Shown: one piece after another, positions 33,741 to 47,820 of the stretch | How positions within the stretch are numbered: position 1 is the first letter of the stretch | Layout: each line of letters opens with the position of its first letter | NCBI RefSeq assembly: GCF_016545825.1 | Contig: NC_052619.1 | Span: forward strand, 41,507,682 to 41,571,681 | Length of the DNA: 64,000 nt | Reading direction: 5' to 3' | Source: Eucalyptus grandis | Taxonomy: Eukaryota; Streptophyta; Magnoliopsida; Myrtales; Myrtaceae | Made by a program: the position numbers and the translations under genes | Notes under the pieces: model-generated | The model's database searches: none | Told to the model about the DNA's origin: nothing | What the model saw: the letters and a program-made list of their open reading frames with translations, nothing else

Positions 33741-36700
33741 TGACCCCACCATCTTAAAAGCTTTGCTTTGGGAGCGGGAATAAACTAGATATCGTCTTCT
33801 CCCAAGGCATATAAACTGGGATTCGAAAAACCTACCCTAAATTGCCACGGGCCAATAAAAAATCGGTCTACCTACATGTTTATCGGGAGAAATCCAAGCG
33901 AAGTATCGGGAGAAATAGAGTTGCCACTAATCGGTCTACCCTAAACCTACCCTAAATTGCCACGGACCTATAAGTTAATTTTAAAACAGAGTTGCCACTA
34001 ATCGGTTTGGGGTGGGTCGATTAGAAACCCAAGCGAAGTATCGGGAGAAATACTTGCTCTTACGCAACCAGAGAAATTAGGATCGGGGACTTGATTACAC
34101 TAGTTAATCACTAATGCCCTTTCGATACCTACTCTTGTTTAATCCTTAAGGCCTTTTGAATTTTTGAGGGATTTTCCATGCATTTTTGGAAGAAAAATAT
34201 TTTGTCATATTTTCTCATTTTTTGGACATAAAAAGCATTTTTAGATTTTTTTGTCTTTTTTGGAAAAATATAAATCTTTTTTGGTTTTTTTTTTGGGAAA
34301 ACATGAGATATTTTTGATATTTTTGATATTTTGGAAAATAAATTATTTTTTATTTTTTAAAAAAAATATTATTTTAAAATAATATAAAACCGACCCGGGT
34401 CGAATTCCGGTTGGGACCGACCCAGTTGGCCGCCCAAGAACGCAGACGGGCCTGCAACGATTTTTTGCTTTTGTTTTTGTTTTTAAAAAAACAAGCCCGG
34501 TCCAAATAGATCTATTTTCTAAAAAGGGTCCGGCCCACGCATGAATGGCCAAAGCCGGCTGAAACCCCGGTGAGGTGCGCCCGACCCGGCTCTAACCCAA
34601 TTTTTGGCCACCTAGGTCTCGCAAAACCTTACCCCATTTCGCGAACCACACTCGACCCAAGACGACCCGACCCAGCGGGGTTGCTGGCTTCTCCATCCAT
34701 TTGCGGCGCGGTGGAGGGGTCAGGGGACATCACCTTGGGACAGCGGCGCAGACTTGACGACGATAGCAACATGGCGGACAGCACTGCGGAATCGACGGCG
34801 ACGTAGCGGGTTTCCTCGCGGGGTTAAGGTTTCACGAAGGGACGATGGTGACGACGACAACAAAGGCGGGGGCGGCAAACGGGGTTTTGGGCAACGATGA
34901 CAGCCCAAGTAGGGGGCGATACCTGTCTATGGAGAGGGCTCGACACGGCGGCGTGGAGAATGGTGATGGCAGGGAGCGGTGGTCAGGACGGGGCAACGAC
35001 AACAGGCCCTCAACCTCTAGATTTGGTGCGGCTTAGGCGAATCGGTCACACGGAACGGCGTCGAAACGGTGGTGGAGCAGCGCTACGTCGGTGGCGGTGA
35101 GTCTTCTCCCTTCGGATCGGCCTTCCGCCCTCCAATTTCTCTCTCGCTTAGCCTCCACCCACTCGGATCTCTCCCCCTCGGGCTTGCTTGTCGTCGGCCT
35201 CCCCGGAGTCTCTTGGAGGGAGGTCGTTCGAGCTCACAACTCGAATTCTCTCGCGTGCTCCCTCTTTGATTTCCCCTGAAGCCTCTCAAGGGAAGATCTC
35301 CGAGTTCGCTGTGTCCTTCGACGGAGCTTGTGGCCTACTATTTATAGTCAAGGGGGCGGACGGTCGACGAAGCTTCGACTACCGGTCTTTGTGCACTGAA
35401 CGGCCTTCGCCGGCTGAACTGATGTCTCATTCGCCGAGGTGGCTCTAGCTAGGTCGCCTTGCATTGAAAACGCGTCCACTCCATCATACGCTGCCGTCTC
35501 CCTCTCCATTCCGGCGTCATGTGCGTCTTCGTCTCCGGCGCGTGCTATTTATTCGGTTGGGGAAGAAGACAAAGGGGCAAAAAGGAGGGTTGGGCTAAGT
35601 CGCATGGGCTAGGCCATGGGGGCCCACGCGAGGGAAGGAAGAGGGGCTGGCGCAAAGGCCCAAATTTCAATGGCTGCTGTTTTTCTTTTCTATTTGTTTT
35701 TTTTTTTTTTTTGTTATTATTTATTATTCGAAAAAAAAGGAAAAAAAACAAAGAAATTAAGGCCTAATTAATAACCTAATCAAAATTTAGGCATCAACAG
35801 CCACGACGGGGTGAGACAATATCTTAGTGAGTTCACGCACTAAATCCCAATTATGAAGGAAATACGCCTAGAGGCAGTCTAACCACACAACAAATGAGAC
35901 TCACCTCACCTCAGTTCCTTCCTACACATTAGTATGGTTCATATAACAGATATATGTAGTAATAACACTCAACAATTATTGCATATGGTGTGAGCATTAC
36001 ACACTCCTACATTGGTTAATGAAAAAGAAATGAAATGGGCTCATGTGGTCACCTAAATACCCTGGTGCATTTATGTGGGGTATTGGATCCGTCCTGATGC
36101 ATTTATGTGGAACAATGCTTGATTAAGTTCAGATGACCCCAAGTCAACAGGATGCCATTCGTAGATGGATTTTGGAGTGAAACCCCTTATAGAAATACCG
36201 TCTTGATGCATTTAAGCAGAATGTTTCCATGCTCGAGGGGTAGGACGATGCTCGATAATGTCAGAAAACCGTGTACCTTCAAGTTGGCCATGGCCCTGAG
36301 TGGTCATAATAATCTGAATACATATATGTAAAATGTGAATGAGATTTATATGTGTTTAAGTATGGATAATTGCATGACATGGGCGCATGACCATAATACA
36401 TTGTATGTTCTGATGTTTGATTGCCAAGTATGGAAATGGTTATGAGAATTGTTTATGTGTTTATTGATGACTTTGAGGAGTAGGATAACCATTCATGTTA
36501 TGCAAAGCAAGGGCTTTGCTATTGATCTATAATCAATAGATAACTTGCACATTTAGGCTGATTCCAATGTGAACTACTTCCCTGCACGAGGATTAGAAAG
36601 TTCACTCATTGAGTTTCATCTCATTATTGTTTGTTAAATGTTTACAGGCACTAAGAATGATTGAGCCATTCCGTCATATCAAATTTAGACTTCCCATTGA

Positions 36701-37158
36701 GCATAGCAGAAAGTGATTGATTATCTTATTGAGGGGACTAATTCAACTTACACATGCTATGTCACGATCATTTGGGTTGACGAGAGACTCTCTAACTTGG
36801 TGGCTCACCATTTTATGGCATGGTATTTTTGGATAAGAGACTATGTCCATGGGCCCATTCATAGTCTTGATGAACCTCCAGCTGCAAGAGGATCAGAGGA
36901 TATTAACTAGGATGCCATGGATGTGGACGTACCCTATCCCTTAGCAAGCTTGGAATAGTAAGGGGTACAACACTTTTTAGAGTCACTCTTATAGTACTAG
37001 ATAGTACTAGAGGTGCTAGGCTTACCCTAGGACAATTGGAGTTGGTTGTAGCCGCACTTGATGGTTGTATATGATGAGGCGTAGTGTGTGTCGATGAAGC
37101 CTGTATGCCTAGGTTTGCTTGTGGATAGCTTGTAAGGTGCTATTATGTTATGGATGCA

Positions 37159-37201
<43 letters not shown>

Positions 37202-38129
37202 TTTGAACTATCTCTATTTGCTGATTGAGTGATTTGTTTACTTATGTATAAATAATGATATTACGAATGGATCCGCAACGCCTCTTGGGATGTTGCATTC
37301 AAATGGCCTAAGTGAATTGATGACATGGGGTGTTACGCATCCAGAGTGGGTGAGGGCATGATAGGGGTTTAATGATTTTTTTTTTCTTTCCTATATTGCC
37401 CTCATTGATTATTATGTGTTCCACCTTGCACTCAAAAATCATTGTTCATCTTCTTTAACCAACTATCTTTGTGCTCGTTGGTCACTAAGTCCTGCAAGTC
37501 GAGGTTCGATGTCGAAGTTGCATAGGTCAAAGGTCGACCCACCATCTTTTTAAAGCCCATCATCATCTATCCTCTACAGCCCTTCTTCCTAAGGTCGTGT
37601 GACCTTGGCATTGCCTCACCTGATGGCACACATTCTCCCCAGCCCTCACCTAGGTGGCGTCAACCATTAAAGGACCAAATCTAGGTTACCCTAAGGTTGC
37701 ACAATGTTGGTGGCCTATCATCCGGTGTGGTGCCATCAATCTTAGGGTGTTGCAGAGTAGTCAACGTGAGAGAATTAGGGTTTTAACGGATTGGGGCTTT
37801 CGGATTAAGGATGCAGAGAAATGGTGGATGGGAGATAGATTTCCAATCAATCTCCCATTCCTCTCTTCAACAAAGACAACTGGTGCCCTTTATTTTTCTT
37901 TCATTTTGTTTTTTAATTTCAAATTGCTTTCCAGAAAACTACACCAAGAATCACCAACCAAACACCAATTGTTTTGAGCAAAGTACACTTGAGTCAAAGA
38001 GCTTTGGGGAAATGACTTTGCACTTTCCCATAGTGAACAAAAATGGGGCCTTTGAGTGAGGACTAATAGAATGGGGATAAATGGTTGAGCAAAGTGGACT
38101 CGAAATATAAAATATTTTCTTTATTGAAA
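33741..38129. other. No supported gene; LTR/UTR-like retrotransposon remnants
   Basis: 33780-34070 has phrases such as 'gttgccactaatcgg' and 'aagcgaagtatcgggagaaat' twice each, a local duplication. 34380-35500 is GC-rich with many overlapping frames on both strands and no domain. 36060-36230 repeats 'tgatgcatttatgtgg'-like modules. 36600-37340 resembles the tail of a plant LTR (ends 'ggggtgttacgc'). A (GT)n run is at about 37167-37201. Taken together these look like decayed LTR-retrotransposon non-coding parts. Confidence 0.4.
37167..37201. repeat. (GT)n microsatellite
   Basis: Continuous GT dinucleotides, preceded by GTATAT variants. Likely length-polymorphic. Confidence 0.9.
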
Positions 38130-38730
38130 ATGGAGGGAAATTTGTTCAAAAATTTATAAACCTAATGTATATTTGTCAATTTAATCGTAAACTTTTCAAT
38201 TTTGCCAATTGACTCTTAAACTTTTTCATGTTTTGTCAATTGAGTTTATGAGGCTAATTTTAGTCAAAAATCACTAACATAGATGCCAATCATCCTATGT
38301 GCATAGCTAGCACTGACATTGATAATTTTTAATAATATTTTAATATTTTTTATTTTATTAATTTTTATTTAATTTAATTTTTTTTCCCTTTTTTTCTTTT
38401 TTTTCCTTTTCTTATCTTCCCATTCGTTATTTTCTTATTGTGGCTAGTAAGGGTCACTAGGTGCTTACTAATAGTAGGCGAGGACTAAGATGCCTCCAAT
38501 GGTCGCTAGAAAGAGGGTCACGGCCTCACCCAGAACTGAGCAAGGCTATTGTTGTCAATAGAAAGGTTAGCTACACCCCAAACTAGGCAAGGGAACCTCA
38601 CCCACGGCCATAATGGCTTGGGCCAGGTTGGCCTGCCCAAATCACGATTTTCAGCAGTGTTGTGACCCGACCCCATTAGCCCTTCCCTCAGTGGGGGAAA
38701 GGGGAAAGGTCGGGCTTAGGGAGCATTGGA
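38130..38730. repeat. GC-cored MITE-like element, half I
   Basis: The AT-rich arm (38140-38430, for example 'cgtaaacttttcaattttgcc' and 'ttttgtcaattgagtt') leads into a GC-rich core (38440-38720). The same arm occurs as reverse complement at 47570-47820, also beside a GC-rich core. No second arm is evident near 38730, so this looks like half of an element. Confidence 0.45.
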
Positions 38731-39340
38731 CTATGGGAGCTTTCTCATGCTACATATCTCAAAAGACGTTATCACTTCATCTTTCAAAATTGACCAGGTG
38801 AGTTTGCTGGATCATGTTCATGAGCTCTTCCAAGCTCATACATTGCGTGAAAGTGGAAAGTGTTGTGATTCGTATTCACACGGATGATGCACCTTAAAAA
38901 AGGAGATCGGGTGTTACTATCGAATTTATGGGTATTGTTACTATGATAGCCCTCCTAATAGTACTCATCCATAAAGATGGCATCATTTCATCCTTTAGGA
39001 TATTTCCACATTGGATTGGGACCACTTTGACTGTCAATTGGGAGTACTTCACTATGGGAGCTTTCTCATGGTAAGTATCTCAAAAGACGTCATCATTTCG
39101 TCTTTCAAAATTGACTAGGTGAGTTCGCTCAATCATGGTCATGAGCTCTCCCAAGCTCGTACATTGCGTGAAAGCAGAAAGTTTTGTGATTCGTATCCAC
39201 ACGGATGATGTACCTTAAAAAAGGAGATTGGGTGTCACTATTGAATTTAGGGGTGTTGTCACTATGGTAGCCCTCCCAATAGTACTCATCAATAAAGATT
39301 GCATCACTTCACCCAATCGACGGTCAAAATGGTCCTTTGA
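38731..39340. repeat. Tandem duplication, period 321 bases
   Basis: 'ctatgggagctttctcatg' at 38731 recurs at 39052, and the following roughly 240-290 bases match with about one difference in ten (for example 'acattgcgtgaaag', 'ccttaaaaaaggagat' and 'agccctcc.aatagtactcat'). No frame is preserved. The unit is not seen elsewhere in the window. Confidence 0.75.
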
Positions 39341-41095
39341 TTTCGATTCAACTAGAGATTCTAGAGTTCGAGGACTTAGGTTACGCTAATATTTTCATTA
39401 GCACCATTTTGGTATCTAATGGTTTGTCGTGTTTCCTAATATGCCCATGCGTGTCTTTTTTCTTTTTGGGTCAATGTAGCTAATTAGGTGATCATGTGTG
39501 GATAGTCAATTTCATACTAATCTATTTCTATTAAAAGAAAAAAGAAAACAAACAACTGAAATTTAAAGATGATGTAGTAAATAAACACTTAAGAAAGTAG
39601 TTTAAAGAAAGCGATAAATCTAACATGCAATCCTAAAGAAAAATTAAAAAAGACAAAAAGAAACTTGTAACTTGTTGGGCATTTATACAACATGAGACAA
39701 CTTAAAACATATATCGGGGAATCAAATTGGTACATAAACAAGGTCGGATTGAACATCAACCATCCATCGTCTTCATGTCTCAGGGGACCTCCATCTCCAT
39801 GGACTTATCTTAAACCTAATCTAAAACTAAGACTAGGTACATACAATGATAAAGAAACAACCAACATCACAAAAACAGTCACAATCATGAAACAAACACA
39901 AACAATCAAGGAATTGAGACAATATGCAAAATTGATTAAAATTGACTTCAGGGTTGACCTTTGCAATTCATGTGACAATCCCTCTAAAGCATCTAACCCA
40001 ATTCATTTTTTAAGGCTCATATCTATTGACCACCATTTGTGCTCTCGAGTGGCAACCAACGCTAATAAACCTCCCAAAACAAGTTTTAAGTGTATCCCAA
40101 AGGTATCCCGCAAGTTCATGCATTGTACATATGCACACATCTAAAAATCACATAAATAATAATAAAAAAAATAAACATGTAGGTAGACCCTCGGAACTTG
40201 GTTTTTAACCTATCAAACAATTTTAGTGAGCCAACACTAGATTACTTATTTAGTCGACAAGCGCCAAATGCAATCACGTGCCTTTGATGAAAGTAAAGAC
40301 ATCAAAGGCTAAAGGGTTCAAGTGATGCTCAAAAGCCATTAAAACAAATAATAATAAACAATGAGTTGTAAGAAAAGATGCTAATGACATGACAAAGTTG
40401 TGTCATGATTATGGAACACATTGAATCATCAAGACCAACTCAAATGCATCCTATGCACTCTGATTGAGCTTCACAAATGCCCTAAATATGTTCCAAACCT
40501 TAGACAACATCAATGAAAGGCCAAAAGCGTTGTTTGAAAATTTGGAATGAAAAACACAACATGAAGGTTTTGTGCATGAGCATCATTTGAACGAAGATTA
40601 AGTTCAAACCAAGTATATGAAATTTTCAATGGTTTCATGATATTCGAATGGTATAAAAGCAAAGCGAAGTGCTTTTTATTTTTCGAGAGTTTTTGTATGC
40701 AATGGTCAAAAAGTGAGGATTAAAACTCGTGAAGGCAAGTGATCTCAATTCAGCATACAAGATGCCCTAAGAAAATCTAGAAGAAAGTCACAGTAGAGAA
40801 TCACAACAAAAATCATAGAACAGGGCAAATAAGATCAAAGCAATTGAAAAGGAACACATGGATTGTAATATTTGGGCTGGTCGGGCCCCAAAAAATAAAA
40901 TAAGTTGAAGAGTCAATAAAGTAAAAAGGAGAGGGGAGGGGGGGATCGGCTAAAAAGCAGCTAAGAGATCCATCGACCGAAGAAGAAGAAGAAGAAGAAG
41001 AAGAAGAAGAAGAAGGGGGAAGAAAGGAAAGGGGTTTTGGCATGTGCATGCCACGGATGCCTCGCCAAGCCAACTCAACTTTATAACGCAGCACT
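39341..41095. other. No supported gene; retrotransposon-like non-coding sequence
   Basis: AT-rich, with one plus-strand frame (39692-40144) lacking any domain. It contains an (AAG)n run at 40979-41016. The style matches the UTR regions of large plant LTR elements. Confidence 0.35.
40979..41016. repeat. (AAG)n microsatellite
   Basis: About 12 GAA/AAG units in a row; the reverse complement gives a serine run in a spurious minus-strand frame. Confidence 0.9.
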
Positions 41096-42686
41096 CGGTA
41101 AGAGATTAGGCCCCTTATTTGTCCAATCGAAGTAATTTACGAGTTTAGGGCTCCAATTCGGAATTTTTGGAAAATAGAGTGGCGAAGTCCGATTTTGGAG
41201 TCGTTAAGCTGTGTATTTTTGTAGAAATGATATTTTAGGGTGTTGTGGAGCTGTGGGATTTTACGGATCGTGATTTGAACTTACGGTTTGCTCGAAACAA
41301 AATTTCAAAGTTTCCCGCGCGCAGTGAACAGTGTGCGTCCAGCAACTTTGGACCCTTATTTTGTTAGTTTTCGGTTTGATTTTGGGACGATCAAGTTGGG
41401 ATTATTGTAGTATGTTAGAAGGGCTTTCTATTGATTATAAGTATGTTTGGAACGGGGATCGATAGAGAAAGTTATAGCAAAGTTATAGCATAACTAAGTT
41501 TTACGCTCAAGTGTCGCGTTATGAACGGCTTGAATAATTATTTTGAGTATGCGATTTATTAGCGCATAAGAATCGTTTTATTAACATTTAGGCATAATAT
41601 AGCCATTTCGTGGTTGTCGTAACGTGTTACCTAAATTTAATGTTGATTCTCGCTTATTTGATAGGATCGAGAGATTGAAAGATCAAATAACACACATTAT
41701 TTGATTTTGGGCTATCCCAAGGTGAGTAGTACTAATGTCTTCTTTGGTTTTGTAAAACTCATGCACTAAGGTAAGAGTAATCGACATATATTTGTGTAGG
41801 GAAGTGAGGACCTATTTGTTGTATAAAAATGGATATCATGCTTGGAAATTTTGAGTTATTGTGGGATGATTCACCAAACCTCTCTTGAAGGATTATGCAT
41901 GATGTTTTGGTACAATTGATTTATGTGATTAGGTGATGACTATTGAAATATGATATGTGTTGTGCTAAGGAAATTAAATGTGTTGTGAACAGGTAAAGAG
42001 TTAAGTGCTACATGATAACGAAACTTCATGTGAGTCACCTCTAAGGCCTTGTAGTCAAGGGCTAAGTGCTACATGGCGACTCTAGGGCTTTACACTATTG
42101 ACATGTATAGTAAAGGGCTAAGTGCTATACGATAACATAATTTCGTGAGAGCCACCCTTGGGGCATTGAGTTTGGATATTAAGCGTGTAATGAACCATCA
42201 ATATGAGATAAGATGAGTCCGATTATTGAATCAAATTGGTCATGCTTGTTTTGTTATTATGGATGAATGAGAAATTTTGCCATTTGATATAGCTAGGTTG
42301 AGGTAACATATAACGCATTTTGTTCATGCAAGTAATTATATTTTTGTTTGATAATAATGAGTCATGTCTTGAGTTTTAAATATGTAATGTGGAAGTTTCA
42401 TATGATTTTATGATATGTACTACTCACTGAGTTGTGGTTGCTCATTCCATTCATCTTCCATGTTTTCAGGTCTCATGGTTAGCAACTAGTAGGACGAGAG
42501 CATTGCAGGGAAATTTTTGGGAGTTCTATTTTTGGGTATGGTTTAAGGAAGTGGTGCACATAATCCTTGCTTGTAGTTGGACTGATTGAGTTCTAAATGT
42601 TTTTTTTTTTTTTTTGTGGATTATAGAAACTCCGATGTTACAACCAATATGTTAGTTTATCTTATATGTATATATGTATATATGTA

Positions 42687-42734
<48 letters not shown>

Positions 42735-42850
42735 TTGAGATATATAAGTTGATACTAGGTTATTGGTTGTGTTTGAGGCTGCGTCCTTCGTGTGGAAGGA
42801 CGGCCGTGTCATCTCCATTTTTTTTTTTTTGTAGTTTTAGGGTGTGACAT
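41096..42850 (+). repeat. Probable LTR or solo-LTR remnant
   Basis: Sequence has plant Ty3-type LTR style: 'cgcgcgcagtgaacagtg' (about 41320), repeated 'aagtgctacatgataac'-type modules (42005, 42060, 42120), 'ctactcactgag...ttttcagg' before the tail, and an end 'gggtgtgacatgg' (about 42840). No coding part adjoins it. The exact ends are not certain. It contains a long TA microsatellite. Confidence 0.35.
42663..42731. repeat. (TATG)n/(TA)n compound microsatellite
   Basis: Several TATATG units followed by about 40 bases of pure TA. Confidence 0.9.
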
Positions 42851-45800
42851 GGATAATTGGTTACAAGCAAATTACACAACAATTCTCATTGAGAAATTTT
42901 TCCAAGGTGAGCTATGTAAGAATTTATAAAAATTCAAGAACGCATAGCATTATATCAGAAATGCAACAGGACAGCAAAAAATCATGGCATATTAATAGTG
43001 ATAGTGATTTGACCTAGTAAACAAAGTCGGAAAAACATGAATTTTTACCATGACGTAGATAAGAGAAAGACAAACCAACTTCAAGGAGGACTTGACATTA
43101 AAATCCTTAATGAGAAAATCATACAAAAATAACAAAAGATCTGACTTGCAAGAGCAAAACAGAGGTTCCAAATTTCACCTGAGATAGATTTCTAGACTAG
43201 TTGACAAAAATAGAAAACAGTCAAAATGACATGTAAATCATGCAAAATTAATATCATTGGAAAGATTAAGATGAACCCTAAGACTTTCTAAGAAGTTTCG
43301 AGTCCAATTAGGGTCGAATTTATGGTCAAACAGCGACAATCGCAAAAGCATGCAAATCAGCCACAAGCAAATTAGAAAGTAATGCACGATGATTGACTTA
43401 TAAGACCACCCAAACAATGCATAAAAAATGTGAAACTACATGAACTAGGGCTAAATGCGACGGTCAAATTTGGTTAAGATACTTAACATTTGGTTAAGAT
43501 AACTTCACCCTAAATTGAAATGCAAAACGTCACAAGAATTCATTAACATCAAAAGGTGCTTTTTCATTAAGGTCAAAATGCATAGCACTTTTAGTTACGA
43601 TTTGCTAATTTGATGCATGGTTTTCACGTAGTAAATGACATTCAAATGGGGCATATGCCATACATCCATACGAAGATTGCAATATGCGCGTAATATGTTT
43701 AGAAGACCTCATGACCTAATTTGGCTCTTAAATAGCTCAAACGAAGATGTTTTCAAGGGTTTGCGATCAACCTCAATCACAGCAAGATCAGCACAAAACA
43801 TGAGTAATTTTTGATGTCTTACTGACATGCTAAAATCCTATGAAAAATTATATATGTAGAATGTGATGTCATGATGATTTTTTATGAAGACACCTAAGTC
43901 TAATTTGGTTCACATTAGCCTACACAAAAATGGCAAAACAGAACAGTAAAATGGACTTCACAAAGTGCAGCAGCATTAATGCATTTTCACACTAATTATG
44001 CCTAGTTAGAAATTGACCTATTAAACGATGATCATTTGGCATGAATTGTACCTAGTTAGAAAGCTTGTAATGCATATTGAGGATGAGAATCAAATTGAAT
44101 TCATTTAAGCCCTCATTTCAAGGCAAGCATAGGTCGGACTCAGAATAGGGTAGACTGATCTAAGGAAGATTTTTCAAGGTTTTGCCTAACCAAATCAACT
44201 CAAAATTCTGAAAAAAGAAAAAGATATGATATGACCAAGTCATTTTTGTGTAATTTCCATGAGAAAGCATCTCCAAAATCTAAGCACAAAAATCAATAGA
44301 AAAATGGCAAATAGACAGTTTGTCCAAAGATAGAACATCATAAAATTGCACAAAAACAACAAAATCGACCAAATTTCGAGGCATAATTTAGGTACCAAAC
44401 GGCGTCCATTCAAAGTCTATAACCTATCAAATTGAAGCTCGTTGAACCTAGATCATATTCAAGAATGACTTGAGGCCAAAAAACAATGTTTACTATCTCA
44501 AATTGACCTCAACAACAAGTCACATACATGCATACGATATTTTCAAATCAAGGTGAATTAAGAACATTCAAGTTCAAACTCATCATCAATCATCATAAAA
44601 TTATTGCAAATCATCATGTAACATTCAAAACTTCAAATCTAAGTACAAAACATGATCCTAGGGGTCAAATCCTAACCCCAATCAACTAGTTCAATCTCTC
44701 TTCATAGGATTCATGATTTGAGTATTACCTTCTGCGGTTTCATCGAATCAAACGTGATTGGACAACGATCGGAACTTTGAATTGGGTCCCGAACTTTTAG
44801 GAATGCTAGACAAATGCCGAGGGCTTGTCGAAGGGGTTGAATCACTAGTTGGACTGCCAGTTCACAAGTTAAATAGAATCAGTTCGGTTTGGATCGATTT
44901 TGGATGCTAGTAAAGGATTTAGCTTATTGGAGGACTTTCAGTGGCTATCTGGCCAGGCACCAATCACCAGCACCTCAAGGACTCCTTGATGAAGCTGGTT
45001 GAGATGGTCAATGGGCCAAAGAAGGCTGCTAGATCGCCGATCAAGGCCAAAGGAGCCACCGGCAAAGGTTTAAGCATGTACATCGGTCTCCAATTCCAAG
45101 AGGAAGCGGCGCCGATCGAAGTGAGTCAGCCAGTCCTCTGGCTGTCGAATGGCGATGACATGGTAGGGAGGAGACCTACGGAGGTGATGGATGGTGGCGC
45201 AGTGCTGGTGAGAGCTCTAGTGACTGACAACGGCCACAGCAAAGTGAGAGAGGCAGTGAGGCGATTTGAGCAGGAAAATGGAGAGAGGAGAGAGAATTCC
45301 AGAGAGAGATTTGCCTACAGATTTGCAAAATGTGAATAATGAGCCCCATTTAAAGTTTTAGAGGGAAAATCTTTATATAGTCTTGATTAAAGGTCAAATC
45401 TCAACTATTGATTTGATCCAACGGTCGAAACTTGATCTAACGGCCTAATTAAGCTCATGAGGGGTTAATCCTAATTATAGTGTATCTCATGATTGATCGG
45501 ATGGTCTTCATTCACAAAAAAAAGGGAGTTTAAACATTAATTACAATTATGGCCTAATTAGGGGTAATTTTGTAATTTCATAAAATCCAGGGGTATTTTT
45601 GTAAATCTGGAAAATCAAGGGATGTGAGGATGAAATATACAAGATGAGGGGTCGATAGGCATTCACTAGCAATCGAGAATCAACCGGCAAGCGGTCGAAC
45701 CGGCCTCCTCCGTTGGCAATTGGTTGGACCAATCAAACCGGTTCAAGCCAGTTTGACTGATTCTTGGTCGATCTTATCAATCCTTGGGGGCAAAATTTTA

Positions 45801-47139
45801 TGCAATTTCTTCTCTCAATGACCAAATTGAAAAGAAAACTTACCTAATTTGAGGGGAAACGGTCTAATTCTAAAGGGATTAGGCCAAATAAACCACATAA
45901 GTGCAATCCATTAATTTTTTATTGACCTAATTGCTTGATTATCATAAAAAATAATGGACCTGCACCATGGGTTCACATAATTGGACATTATAGGCCAAAT
46001 CGGACAATTTCACAATTTCTCGATCTAAATCGCAAATTAATTGAAATTGAATTTAGTTAATATTGTGAGATACCTATTCGACTAATTGCCCATGCTAAGG
46101 ATAACCTTTTGTATCCAAATTGATATCAAATTGACATCACGACTCTTATGCTAAAAATGAATCGAGGTTGAATAATAAAATTGAGCCTTGATTCGCAAAA
46201 TTAAACTCTAGTATCAAATGGGTCAACATGAATTTCCTTAATTGAATCTCATTAGTTTAGTTTTCCTATATCCATGGAAGCTGAATTCCTCAAATTGGTA
46301 ATTTCTCAACCTAATTTCTTAAAATGAACGTTGGATTTAGACTTATCTCGAGAAAATGAATGGAATGAAAGTGTTTGTTCATAAGTCATGAAGAATTGAT
46401 TCAGACCCCCTAATTAGGGCTAAAAGTGGCAATTCACATTTCGATAAGACCATTCTTGAAACGAGTAAACGAGTGAAAGAGAAATAGTCCCTAGACCAAA
46501 TGTCATAAAAAGAATTAGACCTAATTATGACTAAGATGAAAGTAATTTTAATTTTGGCGGATTTCAAACCAAAAATCAAAAAATTTAGAAAATAAGGTTC
46601 TTAATTGGTTTTCAAAAACTTTTCGACACTAAAGTCAAATTGAAACTAAACTGAAGTGTTTTGTGGATTTTTGAATTTTTTTATTTTTTGAATTTTTTTT
46701 GTCAAAGGTTTCATTAAAAGTCAACCATTTAGTTTATCTTTCCTAAAAGTTAATTTTTGTGACAAATCTTTAAAGTTTTCAAAAATTAACTTGGTGAAAG
46801 TGAAATTAAGACCTTTTAACATTTTTTGCAGAGTTGACTTTTGATCAAAGAGTTAACAAAAAAGTCAACTCAAAAGTTAACCATTTAACTTTTTAAGCTT
46901 TCAATGGAAATGAATAAGAAATTGTTTTAAAATGACAAAGTAAAAGAAAGAAATGGAAAATAACACTTTTTGGTCAAGAAACAAGCTCTATCGCAATCAT
47001 AGATCCTAATAGCACATCGATAAAAATCAAGTGTCAACAAACGTAATGTGAAGAAAAAGATTGTGGAAGAATATGTCTGGTTGAGGAATTTGGTTGAATA
47101 GGTGATGCATGAGATAGTTACAAAGTGGAGGATCTTGCC
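42851..47139. other. No supported gene; retrotransposon-like non-coding sequence
   Basis: About 4.3 kb of AT-rich sequence with short frames. The longest plus-strand frame (44941-45339, 132 codons) has no recognisable domain and ends in GAGAGA-rich low-complexity sequence, so I do not call it a gene. The tract from 45350 to 46900 has phrases typical of Tat/Ogre-like UTRs, for example 'gatttgatccaacggtcg'. Confidence 0.35.
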
Positions 47140-47820
47140 AAGGACCATGGGTGGTTGTGGAGGTGGAAGCGAAGAGTGTGAGTGTGGATCTTAGCGAGCG
47201 AACTCAAAGCTCTAGCCCCTAGCTGGAAGGGCTCAAGCTTAGCCATAACATGGAGCTCGAGGCCAAACTAGTTCAACTCATTGCCAAGGTTCCTCCTCGC
47301 CTGTGACAAGTGAGGCTAGTCTCACCTAGATCATCATGGCCTTGGGCTAGGCCTCCTAGGAGAGGCTAGCCTCGTTCGTGATGGTGATGGCATCCTGCCC
47401 TTGTCCGATATGGGTGAGGTGGACGAAGCCGTGACCCTCTCACCCGCGGCCAATGAAGGAGTCCCGGCCCTTGCTTGTGGCTAGTAAGGGCTTGATGACC
47501 CTCGCCTTGTGGCTAGTGAGTTGCCGGCAATCCTCACGGGCTATAATAAGAAAATGGCAAAGGAGAGGAGAAGAAAAGAAAGGAAAAAGGAAAGAAATTA
47601 TAAAATTGAAATATTAATAAAAATTTGTTCATATTAATGCCAATTGTATCACCTAGGATGGCCGACAATGACTTTAGCAATTTTTCGCTAAAATTAATCA
47701 AATTAACTCAATTGACAAATTATAAAAAAAAATTATAATTTAATTGGTAAAATTGAAAAGTTTAAAATTAAATTGATAAAAGTGTGATAAGTTGAGAAAT
47801 TTTCGAACAATTGCCTTCTA
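47140..47820. repeat. GC-cored MITE-like element, half II (inverted)
   Basis: GC-rich core (47140-47560) followed by an AT-rich arm (47570-47820) that is the reverse complement of the arm at 38130-38430. The two halves face each other across 9 kb. No coding domain is present. Confidence 0.45.

Noticed and set aside
36060..36230. Three spaced repeats resembling a CRISPR-like or satellite unit ('tgatgcatttatgtgg')
   Set aside because: Spacing is irregular, copies are short and imperfect, and this is a plant nuclear locus; better explained as LTR-internal modules.
40813..41094. Minus-strand frame with a serine run
   Set aside because: It is the translation of the (AAG)n microsatellite; no other protein feature.
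44941..45339. 132-codon plus-strand frame
   Set aside because: No domain, no splice or promoter context, low-complexity GAGAGA end, embedded in retrotransposon-like non-coding sequence.
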